The notes under the pieces: generated by a model
The model's input: only the letters and a program-made list of their open reading frames with translations
The model's database searches: none
Told to the model about the DNA's origin: nothing
Shown: positions 37,031-48,419 of the stretch, piece after piece
Numbering within the stretch: the first letter of the stretch is position 1
How the letters are laid out: every line of letters starts with the position of its first letter
Assembly: GCF_006538725.1 (NCBI RefSeq)
Contig: NZ_BJLQ01000008.1
Span: 1-64,000, forward strand
Source of the DNA: Cellulomonas gelida
GTDB lineage: Bacteria > Actinomycetota > Actinomycetes > Actinomycetales > Cellulomonadaceae
Reading direction: 5' to 3'
DNA: 64,000 bases
Made by a program: the position numbers and the translations under genes

Positions 37031-38386
37031 TCAGTCCACGCGCACCACGGTCTCGGCCAGCACGCGCCGCAGCAGGGGGCGGGACGTCTCGGTGGCCGCG
37101 AGCACGAGCAGCACGCCCACGGCCAGGCTCGCGGCCAGCAGCAGCGGACCCTGAGGAGCCGTGAGCACCGCGAACCCGAGCAGCGGCAGGAGCAGCGCGA
37201 GCGCGAGGGCCGCCGATCCGACGGACGCCACGACCACCGGGCCGACGACCTCGCGGCGCCGCACGTCGTCGAACAGCTCGGCGGGCGCCCCGGCGAGGTG
37301 CGCGAGCGCGAGCTCGCGCCTGCGGTCGAGGACGGAGGCGGCCTGCGCGATCCCCGCCGACGCCGCGGCCAGCAGGAACGCGATGAGCAGGGTGAGCAGC
37401 CCGCCGGTCACGATGTCGCCCGTCAGGAGGCGGGTGTCCGCGTCGTCCCCGGACACGTCGGCCAGTGCCGGGATCACCGCGAGCGCACCGGCGACGAACG
37501 AGGCGAGCGCGAGCCCGCCGACGACGCGCCACACCCCGCGCGGGTCGTCGAGCAGGCGTCGTGCGGCGAGCAGCTGGGCGGGGGTGCGGGCGCGCCGCAG
37601 CCGGCGCCGGCCGGCCACACCCAGGAGCCACGGACCGATCGCGTTCACGGCCAGGAAGGCCAGCGCGAGCGCGCCGAGCAGCACCGCGACCGCCGCGGCG
37701 GCGAAGAGCTGCAAGGTCATCGACACGACGACGAACGACGCGAACGCGACGACGGCGACGACCACGCGCACCGCGCGAAGCGCCGGCGGGCGCACGCGTC
37801 GCGCCACGCCCAGGGGTGAGACCACGACCTGGCGCAGCGTGACGGCCCCGCTCACCGCCGCGAGCAGCGGGACGACGAGCCACACGAGCGCCAGCACGCC
37901 GGGACCGACCCACAGCTCGCCCACCGTGAACGTCCGTCCCAGGAGCGGGATCGCCGCCCACACGGGCAGCAGCACCCCGTAGAGCACGGTCCCCAGCACG
38001 GCACCCGCGAGCCCCTGGGTCGCCGTCTCGACGAGCGTCAGGCCGACCACCTCGCGCGGCGTCGCGCCGAGCAGCCGCAGGGTCGCCAGCCGCTCGTTGC
38101 GGCGCGCCACCCCGAGCCGCGCGGCCGCGCCGCCCAGGGTCAGCAGCGGCACGACGAGCAGGACGGTCGCCACCCAGGCGAGCAGCACGTACGTCTCACC
38201 CAGGCGCTCCTCGAACCCCGTGACCGGGTGCTGGGCGCGCTCGACGAACCCGAGCGTCGCCGCGAGCACGCTCGTGGCCAGCGCGCTCGTCACCGCGAAC
38301 GCGAGGACGGCGAGCGTCGTGGTGAGGCGACCGTCGCGCCCCGAGGCGCGCGCGAGCCGCGGCGCGAGCCCGACGACCACGTTCAC
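37031..38386 (-). CDS. FtsX-like ABC transporter permease
   Basis: The 451-residue permease of the MacB/FtsX type has about 8-10 membrane helices in two halves; the first half contains the loop ARRNERLATLRLLGATPREV, a hallmark of FtsX domains, echoed by RRRELALAHLAGAPAELFDD in the second. It lacks the large outer domain of MacB. The GTG start overlaps the stop of the ATP-binding gene by 4 bases, so the pair forms one export or mechanotransmission complex. The substrate is unknown. Confidence 0.92.
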   Translation of the reverse strand: MNVVVGLAPRLARASGRDGRLTTTLAVLAFAVTSALATSVLAATLGFVERAQHPVTGFEERLGETYVLLAWVATVLLVVPLLTLGGAAARLGVARRNERLATLRLLGATPREVVGLTLVETATQGLAGAVLGTVLYGVLLPVWAAIPLLGRTFTVGELWVGPGVLALVWLVVPLLAAVSGAVTLRQVVVSPLGVARRVRPPALRAVRVVVAVVAFASFVVVSMTLQLFAAAAVAVLLGALALAFLAVNAIGPWLLGVAGRRRLRRARTPAQLLAARRLLDDPRGVWRVVGGLALASFVAGALAVIPALADVSGDDADTRLLTGDIVTGGLLTLLIAFLLAAASAGIAQAASVLDRRRELALAHLAGAPAELFDDVRRREVVGPVVVASVGSAALALALLLPLLGFAVLTAPQGPLLLAASLAVGVLLVLAATETSRPLLRRVLAETVVRVD

Positions 38387-39141
38387 GCCGGCACCGCGTC
38401 CGCCGGCACCGCGTCCGCCGGCACCGCGTGCTGAGGGGCGACGACCAGCCCGTCACGCACGTCGACGCGGCGGTCGCACCAGGCGGCGACGCTCGCGTCG
38501 TGCGTCACGACGACGAGCGAGGCGCCCACGGCGCGCGTCGACTCGGTGAGGACCCGCATCACGTCCTGGCCGGTCGCCTGGTCCAGCGAGCCGGTCGGCT
38601 CGTCGGCGAACACCACGTCCGGGCGGGTGACCAGCGCCCGCGCGACCGCGACCCGCTGCGCCTGGCCACCCGACATCTCCCCCGGGCGCCGGTCACGCTC
38701 GTCGGCCACGCCGAGCGCCGCCAGCCACTGGACGGCGAGCTCCTGCGCCTGCGCACGCGGCTCACCGTCGAGCATCGAGGCGATCGCCACGTTCTCGAGC
38801 GCCGTCAGCTCGGACAGCAGCTGCCCGTGCTGGAACACGAACCCGTAGCGCCCGCGCCGCAGCAGCGACCGCTCACGCTCGGAGAGCCGCTCGACGCGTC
38901 GTCCGCGGAGCGTGACTGCACCCTCGTCGGGCACCAGGACGCCCGCGAGCACGTGCAGCAGCGTGGACTTGCCCGAGCCGGACGGGCCCATGATCGCCAG
39001 GGCCTCCTCCTCGCCCAGGTCGATGTCGACGCCCGCGAGCGCGGTCGTCGAGCCGTACCGCTTGACGAGGCCGCGACCGGACAGTCGCGGGTCGTGCCGG
39101 GAGGTGGTCACGACGAGGGGGTGGGTCACCGTCTGGCTCAT
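38383..39141 (-). CDS. ABC transporter ATP-binding protein (LolD/MacB type)
   Basis: The 252-residue ATPase has Walker A GPSGSGKST (about 54-62), signature MSGGQAQRVAVARAL, Walker B VVFADEPTGSLDQ and switch His in VVVTHDAS. The family matches FtsX-permease partners. The C-terminus ends with three copies of ADAVP encoded by a perfect 15-bp tandem repeat just before the overlap with the permease. The ATG MSQTVTH is chosen, though GGAGG is only one base away; the frame runs on upstream to 39342 without similarity to ATPases. Confidence 0.94.
   Translation of the reverse strand: MSQTVTHPLVVTTSRHDPRLSGRGLVKRYGSTTALAGVDIDLGEEEALAIMGPSGSGKSTLLHVLAGVLVPDEGAVTLRGRRVERLSERERSLLRRGRYGFVFQHGQLLSELTALENVAIASMLDGEPRAQAQELAVQWLAALGVADERDRRPGEMSGGQAQRVAVARALVTRPDVVFADEPTGSLDQATGQDVMRVLTESTRAVGASLVVVTHDASVAAWCDRRVDVRDGLVVAPQHAVPADAVPADAVPA
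38387..38431. repeat. 15-bp tandem repeat at the end of the ABC ATPase gene
   Basis: Three copies of GCCGGCACCGCGTCC (the last ending GC) encode ADAVPADAVPADAVP at the very C-terminus of the ATPase and touch the permease start. The repeat lies next to the permease start, so copy-number change could tune coupling. Confidence 0.85.
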
Positions 39142-39269
39142 GCCTCCAGCGTCGGGCGTGGACCAGGTGACGCGCGTCCCACGGCGGAACCCTCCCGCGC
39201 GGACCAGGGTCCTCCCGTCGTCGTGCGCGAGTCCCGCCGGGGTCCACCCGTCGTCGTAGCCGGACGGCG

Positions 39270-40052
39270 TCAGGAGACGGGCGTGTCGACCGCTCCGCCG
39301 TAGCGACGGTCCCGGCGCGCGTACTCCTCGATCGCGCGCCACAGGTGACGGCGGTCGACGTCCGGCCAGGCCTCCTCGAGGAACACGAGCTCGGCGTAGG
39401 CCGCCTGCCAGATCATGAAGTTCGACGTGCGCTGCTCACCCGACGACCGCAGGAACAGGTCCACGTCCGGCAGGTCCGGCTCGTCGAGGTACCGCGCGAA
39501 GACCTTCTCGGAGATCCGGTCGGGGTTGACGCGACCCGCCTGGACGTCGCGCGCGAGCGCGGCCGCCGCGTCGGCGACCTCGGCGCGCCCGCCGTAGTTC
39601 ACGCACATCGTGAGCGTGCACACCGTGTTGTTCTTCGTCAGCTGTTCGGCGGTCTCGAGCTCGTCGATCACCGAGCGCCACAGCCGGGGACGACGCCCGG
39701 CCCAGCGCACACGCACGCCCCACGAGTTCATCTCGTCGCGACGGCGGCGCAGCACGTCCTTGTTGAAGCCCATGAGGAAGCGCACCTCCTCCGGCGACCG
39801 GTTCCAGTTCTCGGTCGAGAACGCGTACGCCGAGACGTACTCGACGCCGATCTCGATCGCACCGGCGACGACGTCGAGCAGCGAGGCCTCGCCCGCCTTG
39901 TGACCCTCGACGCGGCTGAGCCCGCGTGCGTTGGCCCACCGGCCGTTGCCGTCCATGACCACGGCGACGTGCCGGGGCACGAACTGCTTCGGGATCGCCG
40001 GGGGGCGGGCACCCGACGGGTGCGGGAACGGGGGCAGCACGGGCGCGGGCAC
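39270..40052 (-). CDS. uppS: Isoprenyl (undecaprenyl-type) diphosphate synthase
   Basis: This cis-prenyltransferase makes the polyprenyl carrier for cell-wall synthesis. The 260-residue protein has the conserved [14 protein letters not shown] (catalytic Asp), the GHKAG helix, [10 protein letters not shown], and the C-terminal [18 protein letters not shown] with RSGE-type pyrophosphate binding. It starts at a GTG after a Pro-rich leader. It lies 90 bases after recO on the same strand, the usual actinobacterial order recO-uppS. Whether it forms deca- or undecaprenyl chains is not readable. Confidence 0.96.
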   Translation of the reverse strand: MPAPVLPPFPHPSGARPPAIPKQFVPRHVAVVMDGNGRWANARGLSRVEGHKAGEASLLDVVAGAIEIGVEYVSAYAFSTENWNRSPEEVRFLMGFNKDVLRRRRDEMNSWGVRVRWAGRRPRLWRSVIDELETAEQLTKNNTVCTLTMCVNYGGRAEVADAAAALARDVQAGRVNPDRISEKVFARYLDEPDLPDVDLFLRSSGEQRTSNFMIWQAAYAELVFLEEAWPDVDRRHLWRAIEEYARRDRRYGGAVDTPVS

Positions 40053-40142
40053 AGCGTCATTCTGCCGCGCACGCGGGCGTCGTCGGGCCCCGCCACGTGC
40101 GAACGCCCGTCAACGAGCCCGCACACGCGGGCGAACGGCGGG

Positions 40143-40874
40143 TCAGACCCGTTCGACGTGCGGCAGGGAGCGCAGGCGCCGCTCGAGGTGGAACTGGCTG
40201 AACGCGGCGACGAGTCCGGCGGCCTCGCCACGGTGGCGTTCCGCGCTGTCGTCCACGACACCCCAGTCGCCCGCGAGCAGCGCGGACAGGAGCGCGAACG
40301 TCTCCGGAGCGGGCGACGCAGAGCCGGGCGGCCGGCACGACCGGCACACCGCCCCACCCGACTGCACGTTGAACGCCTGGTGCGGCCCGGGCTCACCGCA
40401 GCGCGCGCAGTCGTGGAAGCTCGCCGCCCAGCCCGCGACCGCGAGAGCGCGCAGCAGGTAGGAGTCCAGCACCAGGCCGGGCGCCCGCTCGCGCGAGGCG
40501 AGCGCACGGACCCCGCCGACGAGCAGCCAGTACTGCTGCAGCGCGGGCTCGTGCTCGGCGTCGACGAGCCGCTCGGCGGTCTCGAGCATCACGGTGCCCA
40601 CCGTGTAGAGCGCGTAGTCGGCCACGAGCGCACGCCCGTACGGGCCGATCGTCTCGGCCTGGGTGACGATGTCGAGGTGGCGTCCCGTCGACAGCTGCAG
40701 GTCGACGTGCATGAACGGCTCGAGCCGGGAGCCGAACCGCGACGTCGTCCGGCGCACACCCTTGCCGACGGCACGCACCTTGCCGTGCTGGCGGGTCAGG
40801 AGGGTGACGATCCGGTCCGCCTCCCCCAGCTTGTGGGTGCGCAGCACGATCGCCTCGTCGCGGTAGAGGCTCAC
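40143..40874 (-). CDS. recO: DNA repair protein RecO
   Basis: RecO mediates RecA loading and strand annealing in the RecF pathway. The 243-residue protein has an N-terminal OB fold ([20 protein letters not shown], then [20 protein letters not shown]) and a Cys cluster that could bind zinc (CARCGEPG and CRSC, about residues 155-185). The GTG start gives the standard RecO N-terminus. It is located between leuA and uppS in the same direction; a strong terminator behind leuA means it has its own promoter. Confidence 0.95.
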   Translation of the reverse strand: MSLYRDEAIVLRTHKLGEADRIVTLLTRQHGKVRAVGKGVRRTTSRFGSRLEPFMHVDLQLSTGRHLDIVTQAETIGPYGRALVADYALYTVGTVMLETAERLVDAEHEPALQQYWLLVGGVRALASRERAPGLVLDSYLLRALAVAGWAASFHDCARCGEPGPHQAFNVQSGGAVCRSCRPPGSASPAPETFALLSALLAGDWGVVDDSAERHRGEAAGLVAAFSQFHLERRLRSLPHVERV

Positions 40875-40929
40875 GCAGGCATTGTCCCCCGGGGCGCCCA
40901 CACGCGGGCGCTCCCGCGCCGCCGGCTCA

Positions 40930-40974
40930 CGCGACCCTGCTCGTCGGTCCGGTGGGACGACGAGCAGGGTCGCG
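40930..40974 (-). terminator. Terminator of leuA
   Basis: A perfect 17-bp inverted repeat (40930-40946 with 40958-40974, 11-base loop) lies 50 bases downstream of the leuA stop on the minus strand. Confidence 0.88.
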
Positions 40975-41023
40975 GGCGCACGCGCCCGGCAGGCCCGCTC
41001 AGCGGGTGGCCTCAGCCCCGGAG

Positions 41024-42892
<1,869 letters not shown>

Positions 42893-42911
<19 letters not shown>

Positions 42912-42958
42912 CACGGAAGGAGGAGGCTCACGCCCGTCGTGCTCAGCACGTCGGTCAC
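42893..42958 (-). CDS. leuL: leu leader peptide (21 residues)
   Basis: A 21-codon reading frame beginning at GTG with GGGGAG 5 bases upstream encodes (M)TDVLSTTGVSLLLPCRGGAF. Three Leu codons stand in a row (CTC CTC CTT) with a fourth (CTG) earlier. Its end overlaps the attenuator hairpin. When charged tRNA-Leu is scarce the ribosome should stall at the Leu run and free leuA expression. Leader peptides of this kind are established for actinobacterial leuA genes. The length is below normal gene finding limits. Confidence 0.85.
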
Positions 42959-43030
42959 CTTACTCCCCTGCGCGGCCCGCCCCGCAAACGCTGCCCACCT
43001 GACGGTCCGGCACGCGCGGGACCGGGCGCG

Positions 43031-44590
43031 TCACGGAGCCAGGACCACGACGCCCTCGTCGGTCCGGCCGACGAGCAGCCCGCCGATCGCCGAGAGCCGC
43101 GTGACCTGCGGCGGGACGCTCACCTGCCACCGCTGCGCACCGTCGCGCAGGCCGCGCGCGAGCAGGGTGACCCGGTCGCCGTCCTCGACCGCCGTCAGCA
43201 CGAGTGAGCCGTCCGTGAGCACGGGCCAGGCCGGTGCCTCGAGCTCGTGCGACCACAGCGACGCGCCGGTGTGCGCGTCGTACGCCGCCCACCGGCCGTC
43301 GTCGGCGACCAGCAGCGTGTCGTCGACGACCGCCTGCGGCGTCGCGCGCGTGCTCAGCGACCACAGCTCGTTCCCCGTCGCCACCTCGAAGCCGCGCACC
43401 GCGACACCCGTGGACAGGATCGCGACCTCCTGCGCGGACTCGTCGTCGATCGCCAGGCTCGACGGCACGGCAGGCAGGGCCGTCACCGGCTCACCGTCGC
43501 GGTCGAACATCCAGCCGCCGCGCGCCGGCGTCCACGCGGCGAACCCGTCGCGGAACGGGACGAGCGCGACCGCCTGGCCGCGCGCCTCCGCGACGACCAC
43601 CTCGCCGTCGTCGAGCCGCAGGACGACCAGCTCGGCACCGCGCACCACGGCCACCCGGTCCGTCAGCTCCATCGAGGCGCGCTCGATCGCGAGCGTCCCG
43701 GAGAGCTGCTGCAGCGACCGGTACGACCACACGACGTCGCCCGTGCGTCCCGCGCGCCGCTGGACCAGCGTGCGGCCGTCCGGGTCGGTCACCGCGACGA
43801 CGATGTCGTCGTCGACCCGCCCGAAGCCCGCGACGTCGCCCTTCTCGGTCCACGACCCCACGCTGCGGCCGGTCGCCGCGTCCACCGCCACCACCCGCAA
43901 GCCCTCGAGCCCGTCCGCGACGGACTCACCCGGCGCGGGGTCGCCGTACACGGGGATCGCCAGGTCCGTGGTGCACAGCACCAGTCCGCTCACGCGCGCC
44001 CCGCGCCAGCTCGGGCACTGCAGCCACGCGCGCTCGGTCGCCGCAGGCGGGCCGGTCACACGCGTGGTCCAGCGGTGCTGACCCGTCTCGGCCGCGTGAC
44101 CGACCAGGCTGCCTCCGGACGAGTCCTGCTCGACGACGACGAGCGTGTCGTCCGCGACCACGACCGACCCCTCGCCCGACGCGGCCGCGGCACGCCACGT
44201 GACGTGCACCGGCCCGTCGAGCGGCTCGAGCAGTCCGGGCACCGACACCGCACGCTCGTAGGCGTCCGCGCGGCGCGCGTCGTCCCAGGCCGCGAGAGCG
44301 GCGAGGACGAGCACCGCGGCCCCGATCGCCGCCACCCAGGCCAGCACCCGGCGTCGACGCGCCGGCCAGCCGTGCGGTGCGGCCTCGTCGTCCGGGTCCC
44401 ACCCGTCCTCGCCCGCCGCCACACCGCTCTCGGGGGGCGCGTCGTCGAGCGGCGCGTCCGCCGGGGGGCGGGGCTCGGGCGCGCCGGCGGTCGTCGGGCG
44501 CGACGAGTCCGGGACAGCGCCCGCCGACGTCGGCGTGAGCTCGTCCACCTCGACCAGCTGCAGCTGTGCAGCGTGGCGGCTGTTCGCCAT
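43031..44590 (-). CDS. PQQ-like beta-propeller membrane protein
   Basis: The 519-residue protein has an acidic Pro-rich cytoplasmic N-terminus (about 65 residues), one membrane helix (VLAWVAAIGAAVLVLAALAAW) and an outer beta-propeller of PQQ-like repeats, recognisable by repeated segments such as VVVADDTLVVVEQ, VVAVDAATGRSVGSW, WSYRSLQQLSGTL and YDAHTGASLWSHE. It is not an enzyme in any obvious sense; such propellers act in envelope assembly or protein contacts. It stands at the 3' end of the signalling cluster, 116 bases after the RDD-FHA gene, same strand. The ATG MANSRHA is preferred over a start 19 codons upstream. Confidence 0.86.
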   Translation of the reverse strand: MANSRHAAQLQLVEVDELTPTSAGAVPDSSRPTTAGAPEPRPPADAPLDDAPPESGVAAGEDGWDPDDEAAPHGWPARRRRVLAWVAAIGAAVLVLAALAAWDDARRADAYERAVSVPGLLEPLDGPVHVTWRAAAASGEGSVVVADDTLVVVEQDSSGGSLVGHAAETGQHRWTTRVTGPPAATERAWLQCPSWRGARVSGLVLCTTDLAIPVYGDPAPGESVADGLEGLRVVAVDAATGRSVGSWTEKGDVAGFGRVDDDIVVAVTDPDGRTLVQRRAGRTGDVVWSYRSLQQLSGTLAIERASMELTDRVAVVRGAELVVLRLDDGEVVVAEARGQAVALVPFRDGFAAWTPARGGWMFDRDGEPVTALPAVPSSLAIDDESAQEVAILSTGVAVRGFEVATGNELWSLSTRATPQAVVDDTLLVADDGRWAAYDAHTGASLWSHELEAPAWPVLTDGSLVLTAVEDGDRVTLLARGLRDGAQRWQVSVPPQVTRLSAIGGLLVGRTDEGVVVLAP

Positions 44591-44706
44591 GCCGTCAGCG
44601 TAGGCTCCGCGAGCCGTTCGCGGGGCGGATCCGCCGATCGGCCGCACGACCGACGGTCAGGATGTCCCGATCGTCTGCGTGTCGTGGCGTCGGGACGACT
44701 CGCCCG

Positions 44707-46002
44707 TCAGGACGTCTCGACCAGCCGCAGGACGCAGTCGCCGAACATGACCACGGCGCCCAGCCGTAGACGCACGGGCTGGTCGACCGGGCAGATGACC
44801 TGCGCACCGTCCGGCAGCGTGACGACCGTGCCGTTCGTCGAGCCGCGGTCGGCGACCCACACGCCCGAGTGCTCGACCGCGAGCTGCAGGTGCGTCTTGG
44901 AGACCGACCGGCCGGGGTCGACCACGCGGACGAGCTGGACGCCGTCGGTGGCCGCCGCCGGGTTGCGCCCGACGAGCGCGGTGTGCCGCACCTCGACGCG
45001 CTGGCCGTCGCTGATCTCCACGATCGCCGCGGTGATTCGCTCACGCGTCGTCGACGGCGGCGGGACGGGCGGCAGCGCGCGGCGCGTCGTCTCGACGTCC
45101 TCGTCGTCACCGAACCGGTGCGGGACGGGGTGGCCGAGGACGTCGGGCGCGGGCGACGCGGCGGGCGCGTCCGGGACGAGCCGCGCGAAGGCACCCTGGC
45201 CGCCGGCCGGGACGGGTGCCGCGGACGGCGCGGGCGGTGGCGGGACGAGCGGGAGGGCGCGCGTGTCGAGGTCCGGCCCCGCGCGGTGCGGCGCGAGCGG
45301 CGCGAGGACGAGCGGACGGGTGATCGGGCCGGTCATCGGGGCCGACGCCGTGCCGACCGGGGCGACCGGCGGGGCGGGTGGCCGTGCGGGGACCGGGCCG
45401 GGCGCGGCGGGCGGCGTGACGGCGGCCACCGGGTCGCTGCTGGGCGCGCGCCACGAGAGCGTCGAGGCCGCGCGCACGACGTCGGGGTGCGGCGGGGGCG
45501 GCGCGACCGCACCCGTGCCGCCGCCGCGCACGTCGAGCACCACCGCGCGTGCCGCGAGGTCGTGCCAGCCCTGCTTGCGACCCGAGCGGTCGAACAACGG
45601 CGAGAGCAGCACCACGAGCTGACCGACGCCCGCGACGAGCGTCCCCGCGGCGACGACGAGCCCGCGCAGGAGCACGCGTGCCAGGCCGATCGGTCGGTGC
45701 GTCCGCGCGTCGAGGGTGCGCACGCCCAGGGCGCGTCGCCCCACGGTCCAGCCGAGCCGGCCGTGCAGCACCCACTGCAGCACGACGAGGGCGAGCGACA
45801 GCGTGCCGCACAGCACGACGAGCCAGGTCGCAGGCGTCGCAGACTCGCCGGAGCCCCCGTCGAGGGCCGAGACCCCCTGCAGCACCCCGAGCCAGCCGCC
45901 GACCAGGAGCGCCAGGACCACGTCGAGCCCCACCGCGGCGGCGCGGCGCCCGAGACCCGCCGCACCCGCGGACGCCGATGCCGGTACCGACCGACGGTTC
46001 AC
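44707..46002 (-). CDS. RDD membrane domain fused to FHA domain
   Basis: This 431-residue protein has an RDD domain with about four membrane helices (residues about 12-155, including RALGVRTLDARTHRPIGLAR), a Pro/Ala-rich linker (about 170-300) and a C-terminal FHA domain (about 335-425). The FHA residues for phosphothreonine binding are present: VGRNP, SVSKTHLQ and STNGT. It could dock the local Ser/Thr kinase product at the membrane. The GTG start overlaps the preceding transglutaminase-like gene by 4 bases and has AAGGAG 6 bases upstream. Confidence 0.9.
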   Translation of the reverse strand: MNRRSVPASASAGAAGLGRRAAAVGLDVVLALLVGGWLGVLQGVSALDGGSGESATPATWLVVLCGTLSLALVVLQWVLHGRLGWTVGRRALGVRTLDARTHRPIGLARVLLRGLVVAAGTLVAGVGQLVVLLSPLFDRSGRKQGWHDLAARAVVLDVRGGGTGAVAPPPPHPDVVRAASTLSWRAPSSDPVAAVTPPAAPGPVPARPPAPPVAPVGTASAPMTGPITRPLVLAPLAPHRAGPDLDTRALPLVPPPPAPSAAPVPAGGQGAFARLVPDAPAASPAPDVLGHPVPHRFGDDEDVETTRRALPPVPPPSTTRERITAAIVEISDGQRVEVRHTALVGRNPAAATDGVQLVRVVDPGRSVSKTHLQLAVEHSGVWVADRGSTNGTVVTLPDGAQVICPVDQPVRLRLGAVVMFGDCVLRLVETS

Positions 46003-48419
46003 CGTGACTCCTTGCGCGTGACCTGCTGCGTCCGGCGCCTCGTGCGACCGGACTCCACCGTGCGCGCCGCGCGAGCGGCGTCCTTGCGTGCTCGTCGGCG
46101 CGCCCGCACCGACGCGAGCGACAGCCGCGCCCGCAGGCGCCGCCGCCAGCCGACCGACGCGCGCATCGTCGCGAGCGTCGACTCGACCTGCGACCAGTAC
46201 TGCGCGACCTGCGTCGCGTCCGGCTCGCCCGGCCCGAAGACCGCGCGGTCCGCGTTCCGAGCGAGCGCGTCGACCTGCTCGGCCACGCGCGGTGCAGACG
46301 TCGTGCCCCGACCCGCGGCGTCGCCTGCGAACGCGAGCGCGAGCGCCCGCGCGGACTCGGACCGGGTCGCGACCTCGGGTGCGGGACGGCGCAGGTCGAT
46401 CGCCTGGTCGAGCACCTCGTCCCACCCCCCCGCGACGCGTGCGACCGGGTCGCCGTGCTTGCGGCGCCGACGCCGCCGCCGGGACTTGATCGCCCCCACG
46501 ACGACGAACGGCGCGACGAGCAGGAGCAGCGGCACGCCCGCGGACACCGCCACGACCGCGACCGTGCGCCACAGCGCGGAGGCGTCGTCGTCGTCCGCCG
46601 GAGGCTCGGGAGCGGGCTGCTCGGTGTCGTCGTCCGGCGGGGTCACCGCACCGGGCGGCGGCGGTGGGGGCTGCACGACCTGCGGCTTGGGCTCGGAGCT
46701 CTCCGGGTCGTCGCTCTTGTCGGGGGTCTTCTCCTTCGGCGGCGTCGCGTCGAAGGGCACCCAGCCGTACCCGGAGAACGCGACCTCGACCCACGCCTGG
46801 ACGTCGGCGCCGGTCACCGCGACGGGCTCACCGCTCGCGACCTGCTCGGCCGAGGGCACGAAGCCGAGCACCACCCGCGCGGGCAGCCCCAGCGAGCGCA
46901 CCATGAGCGCGAGCGCGGCCGCGTACTGCTCACCGTCGCCGACCATGAGGTCGTCCGCGAGCAGGCTCGCGATCCGGTCCGCGCCGTGGCCCGAGAGCGA
47001 CGGCGTCTGACCCTCGAGGCCGTCGCTGTAGAACCCCTCCTCGATCAGCCAGGCCGCGAGCGAGTCGGCGACCTCGACCGCGTGCCCGGCGTCGCGGGCC
47101 ACGTCGGCGGCGGTCACGCCCACGACCTCGGGGACACCGACGAGCTCGGGCTGCACGACGTCGGCCGCCGCCGCCGTGCCGATCTCGTCGACGGTCGGGA
47201 CGACCGGTACGACGGTCTCGAGATCGTAGGACAGCCCCTGCTCGAGCCCGCCGGTCAGCACCGCGGCGCCCGTCGCGTCGTTGAAGCGCAGCTGCGAGGC
47301 GGTGCGGCCCAGGCCGAAGCCGGTCGCCTGACCGACCGTGGGCAACCACACGCCCGTGAGCTCGTCGATCGTGATGCGCACGGTCCGGCGCTCGCCCCGC
47401 ACGCTCGTCGGGAGCTCGTCACCGACGCGACGGAACTCGCCCGAGCTCTGCGCGGAGCCGTCGCCCGCGACGTTCCACACGACGCCGTCGTAGCGATCCA
47501 TCGTCGCGAGCCGGACGCGCCCGCCCTGGCCGAGTCCCTCCACGGTGAACAGCGTGGTCTCGTCGAGGTTCTTGACGTACTCCCGGAACGCCGACAGCGG
47601 GCTCGCGTAGTCACGCGGGTCGAACGGCGGGACGATCTCGTCGCGCAGCACGTAGCGCGGCTCGTCGCCGACAGCCAGCGGCGCACCACCCAGCGCGGCC
47701 CCCACCCCGACGAGTCCGAGGGTGGCGAGCGCGATCACGCGACGCGGACGCAGCCCGCCCGCACGCCACGCCGCCCATGGCAGCAGAACGACCGCCAGGA
47801 CCACGCCGGTCACGGTGGGCGGCACGAGCGGGAAGCGCACGCCGAGCAGGATCACGACGACGAGCACGCCGACCGGCACCAGTGCGGCTGCGGCCGCCCA
47901 CCGCCCCGGCGCCCGCACCGCGACGGCGACCGCGGCCAACGAGCCGACGAACGCGAGCAGCAGGGCCGCGACGAGCATCGTCCCGCCGGACCCGAGCGGC
48001 GGCTGCAACGTCACCACCTGCGCCCAGGACGTGACCGCACCGCGCGCCAGACCGACCACCGTGGCCGACGTCGGCACCACGCCGGCGACCGTCGTCGACG
48101 GCGCCGCGAGGGCCCCGCCGGCGAGCGCGTACGTCACCAGCGCGGCCGCGACGACCGTGATCGCGGTCCACCGCAGCCACGCACCGACCAGCGCGAGCGC
48201 CGACCCGAGCACCAGCCCGCCGACGATCGCCGGCAGCGCGGCGTTCCCGCCGTACACCTCGAGCAGGGGCGCGAGGACCAGGGCGAGCACACCGACGAGC
48301 ACCGTCGCGTCGAGGACGCCCAGCGCGAGCGGTCGCCGCCGCGGCCGCGCGGTGGCGCGCCGACGGGCCGGGGCCTGCGCCGCGCCCGCCGGTGCGGGGC
48401 GTTCGAGGGTCGTCGTCAC
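45999..48419 (-). CDS. TgpA-like membrane protein with transglutaminase-like domain lacking the catalytic Cys
   Basis: The 806-residue protein has about six N-terminal membrane helices (to about residue 235), a large outer domain of DUF3488/transglutaminase type (about 250-590) and a helix near 625-648, then a basic cytoplasmic tail rich in Arg. In TgpA-type enzymes the catalytic Cys lies in a GDCEQ segment; here it reads GDGEQYAAALALMVRSLGLP (around residue 495), so activity is doubtful. The fold residues around VTGADVQAWVEVAFSGYGW, with an Asp but no His-type triad, are kept. Stop and start overlap with neighbours (GTGA), part of the MoxR-DUF58-transglutaminase trio. Confidence 0.9.
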   Translation of the reverse strand: MTTTLERPAPAGAAQAPARRRATARPRRRPLALGVLDATVLVGVLALVLAPLLEVYGGNAALPAIVGGLVLGSALALVGAWLRWTAITVVAAALVTYALAGGALAAPSTTVAGVVPTSATVVGLARGAVTSWAQVVTLQPPLGSGGTMLVAALLLAFVGSLAAVAVAVRAPGRWAAAAALVPVGVLVVVILLGVRFPLVPPTVTGVVLAVVLLPWAAWRAGGLRPRRVIALATLGLVGVGAALGGAPLAVGDEPRYVLRDEIVPPFDPRDYASPLSAFREYVKNLDETTLFTVEGLGQGGRVRLATMDRYDGVVWNVAGDGSAQSSGEFRRVGDELPTSVRGERRTVRITIDELTGVWLPTVGQATGFGLGRTASQLRFNDATGAAVLTGGLEQGLSYDLETVVPVVPTVDEIGTAAAADVVQPELVGVPEVVGVTAADVARDAGHAVEVADSLAAWLIEEGFYSDGLEGQTPSLSGHGADRIASLLADDLMVGDGEQYAAALALMVRSLGLPARVVLGFVPSAEQVASGEPVAVTGADVQAWVEVAFSGYGWVPFDATPPKEKTPDKSDDPESSEPKPQVVQPPPPPPGAVTPPDDDTEQPAPEPPADDDDASALWRTVAVVAVSAGVPLLLLVAPFVVVGAIKSRRRRRRRKHGDPVARVAGGWDEVLDQAIDLRRPAPEVATRSESARALALAFAGDAAGRGTTSAPRVAEQVDALARNADRAVFGPGEPDATQVAQYWSQVESTLATMRASVGWRRRLRARLSLASVRARRRARKDAARAARTVESGRTRRRTQQVTRKESR

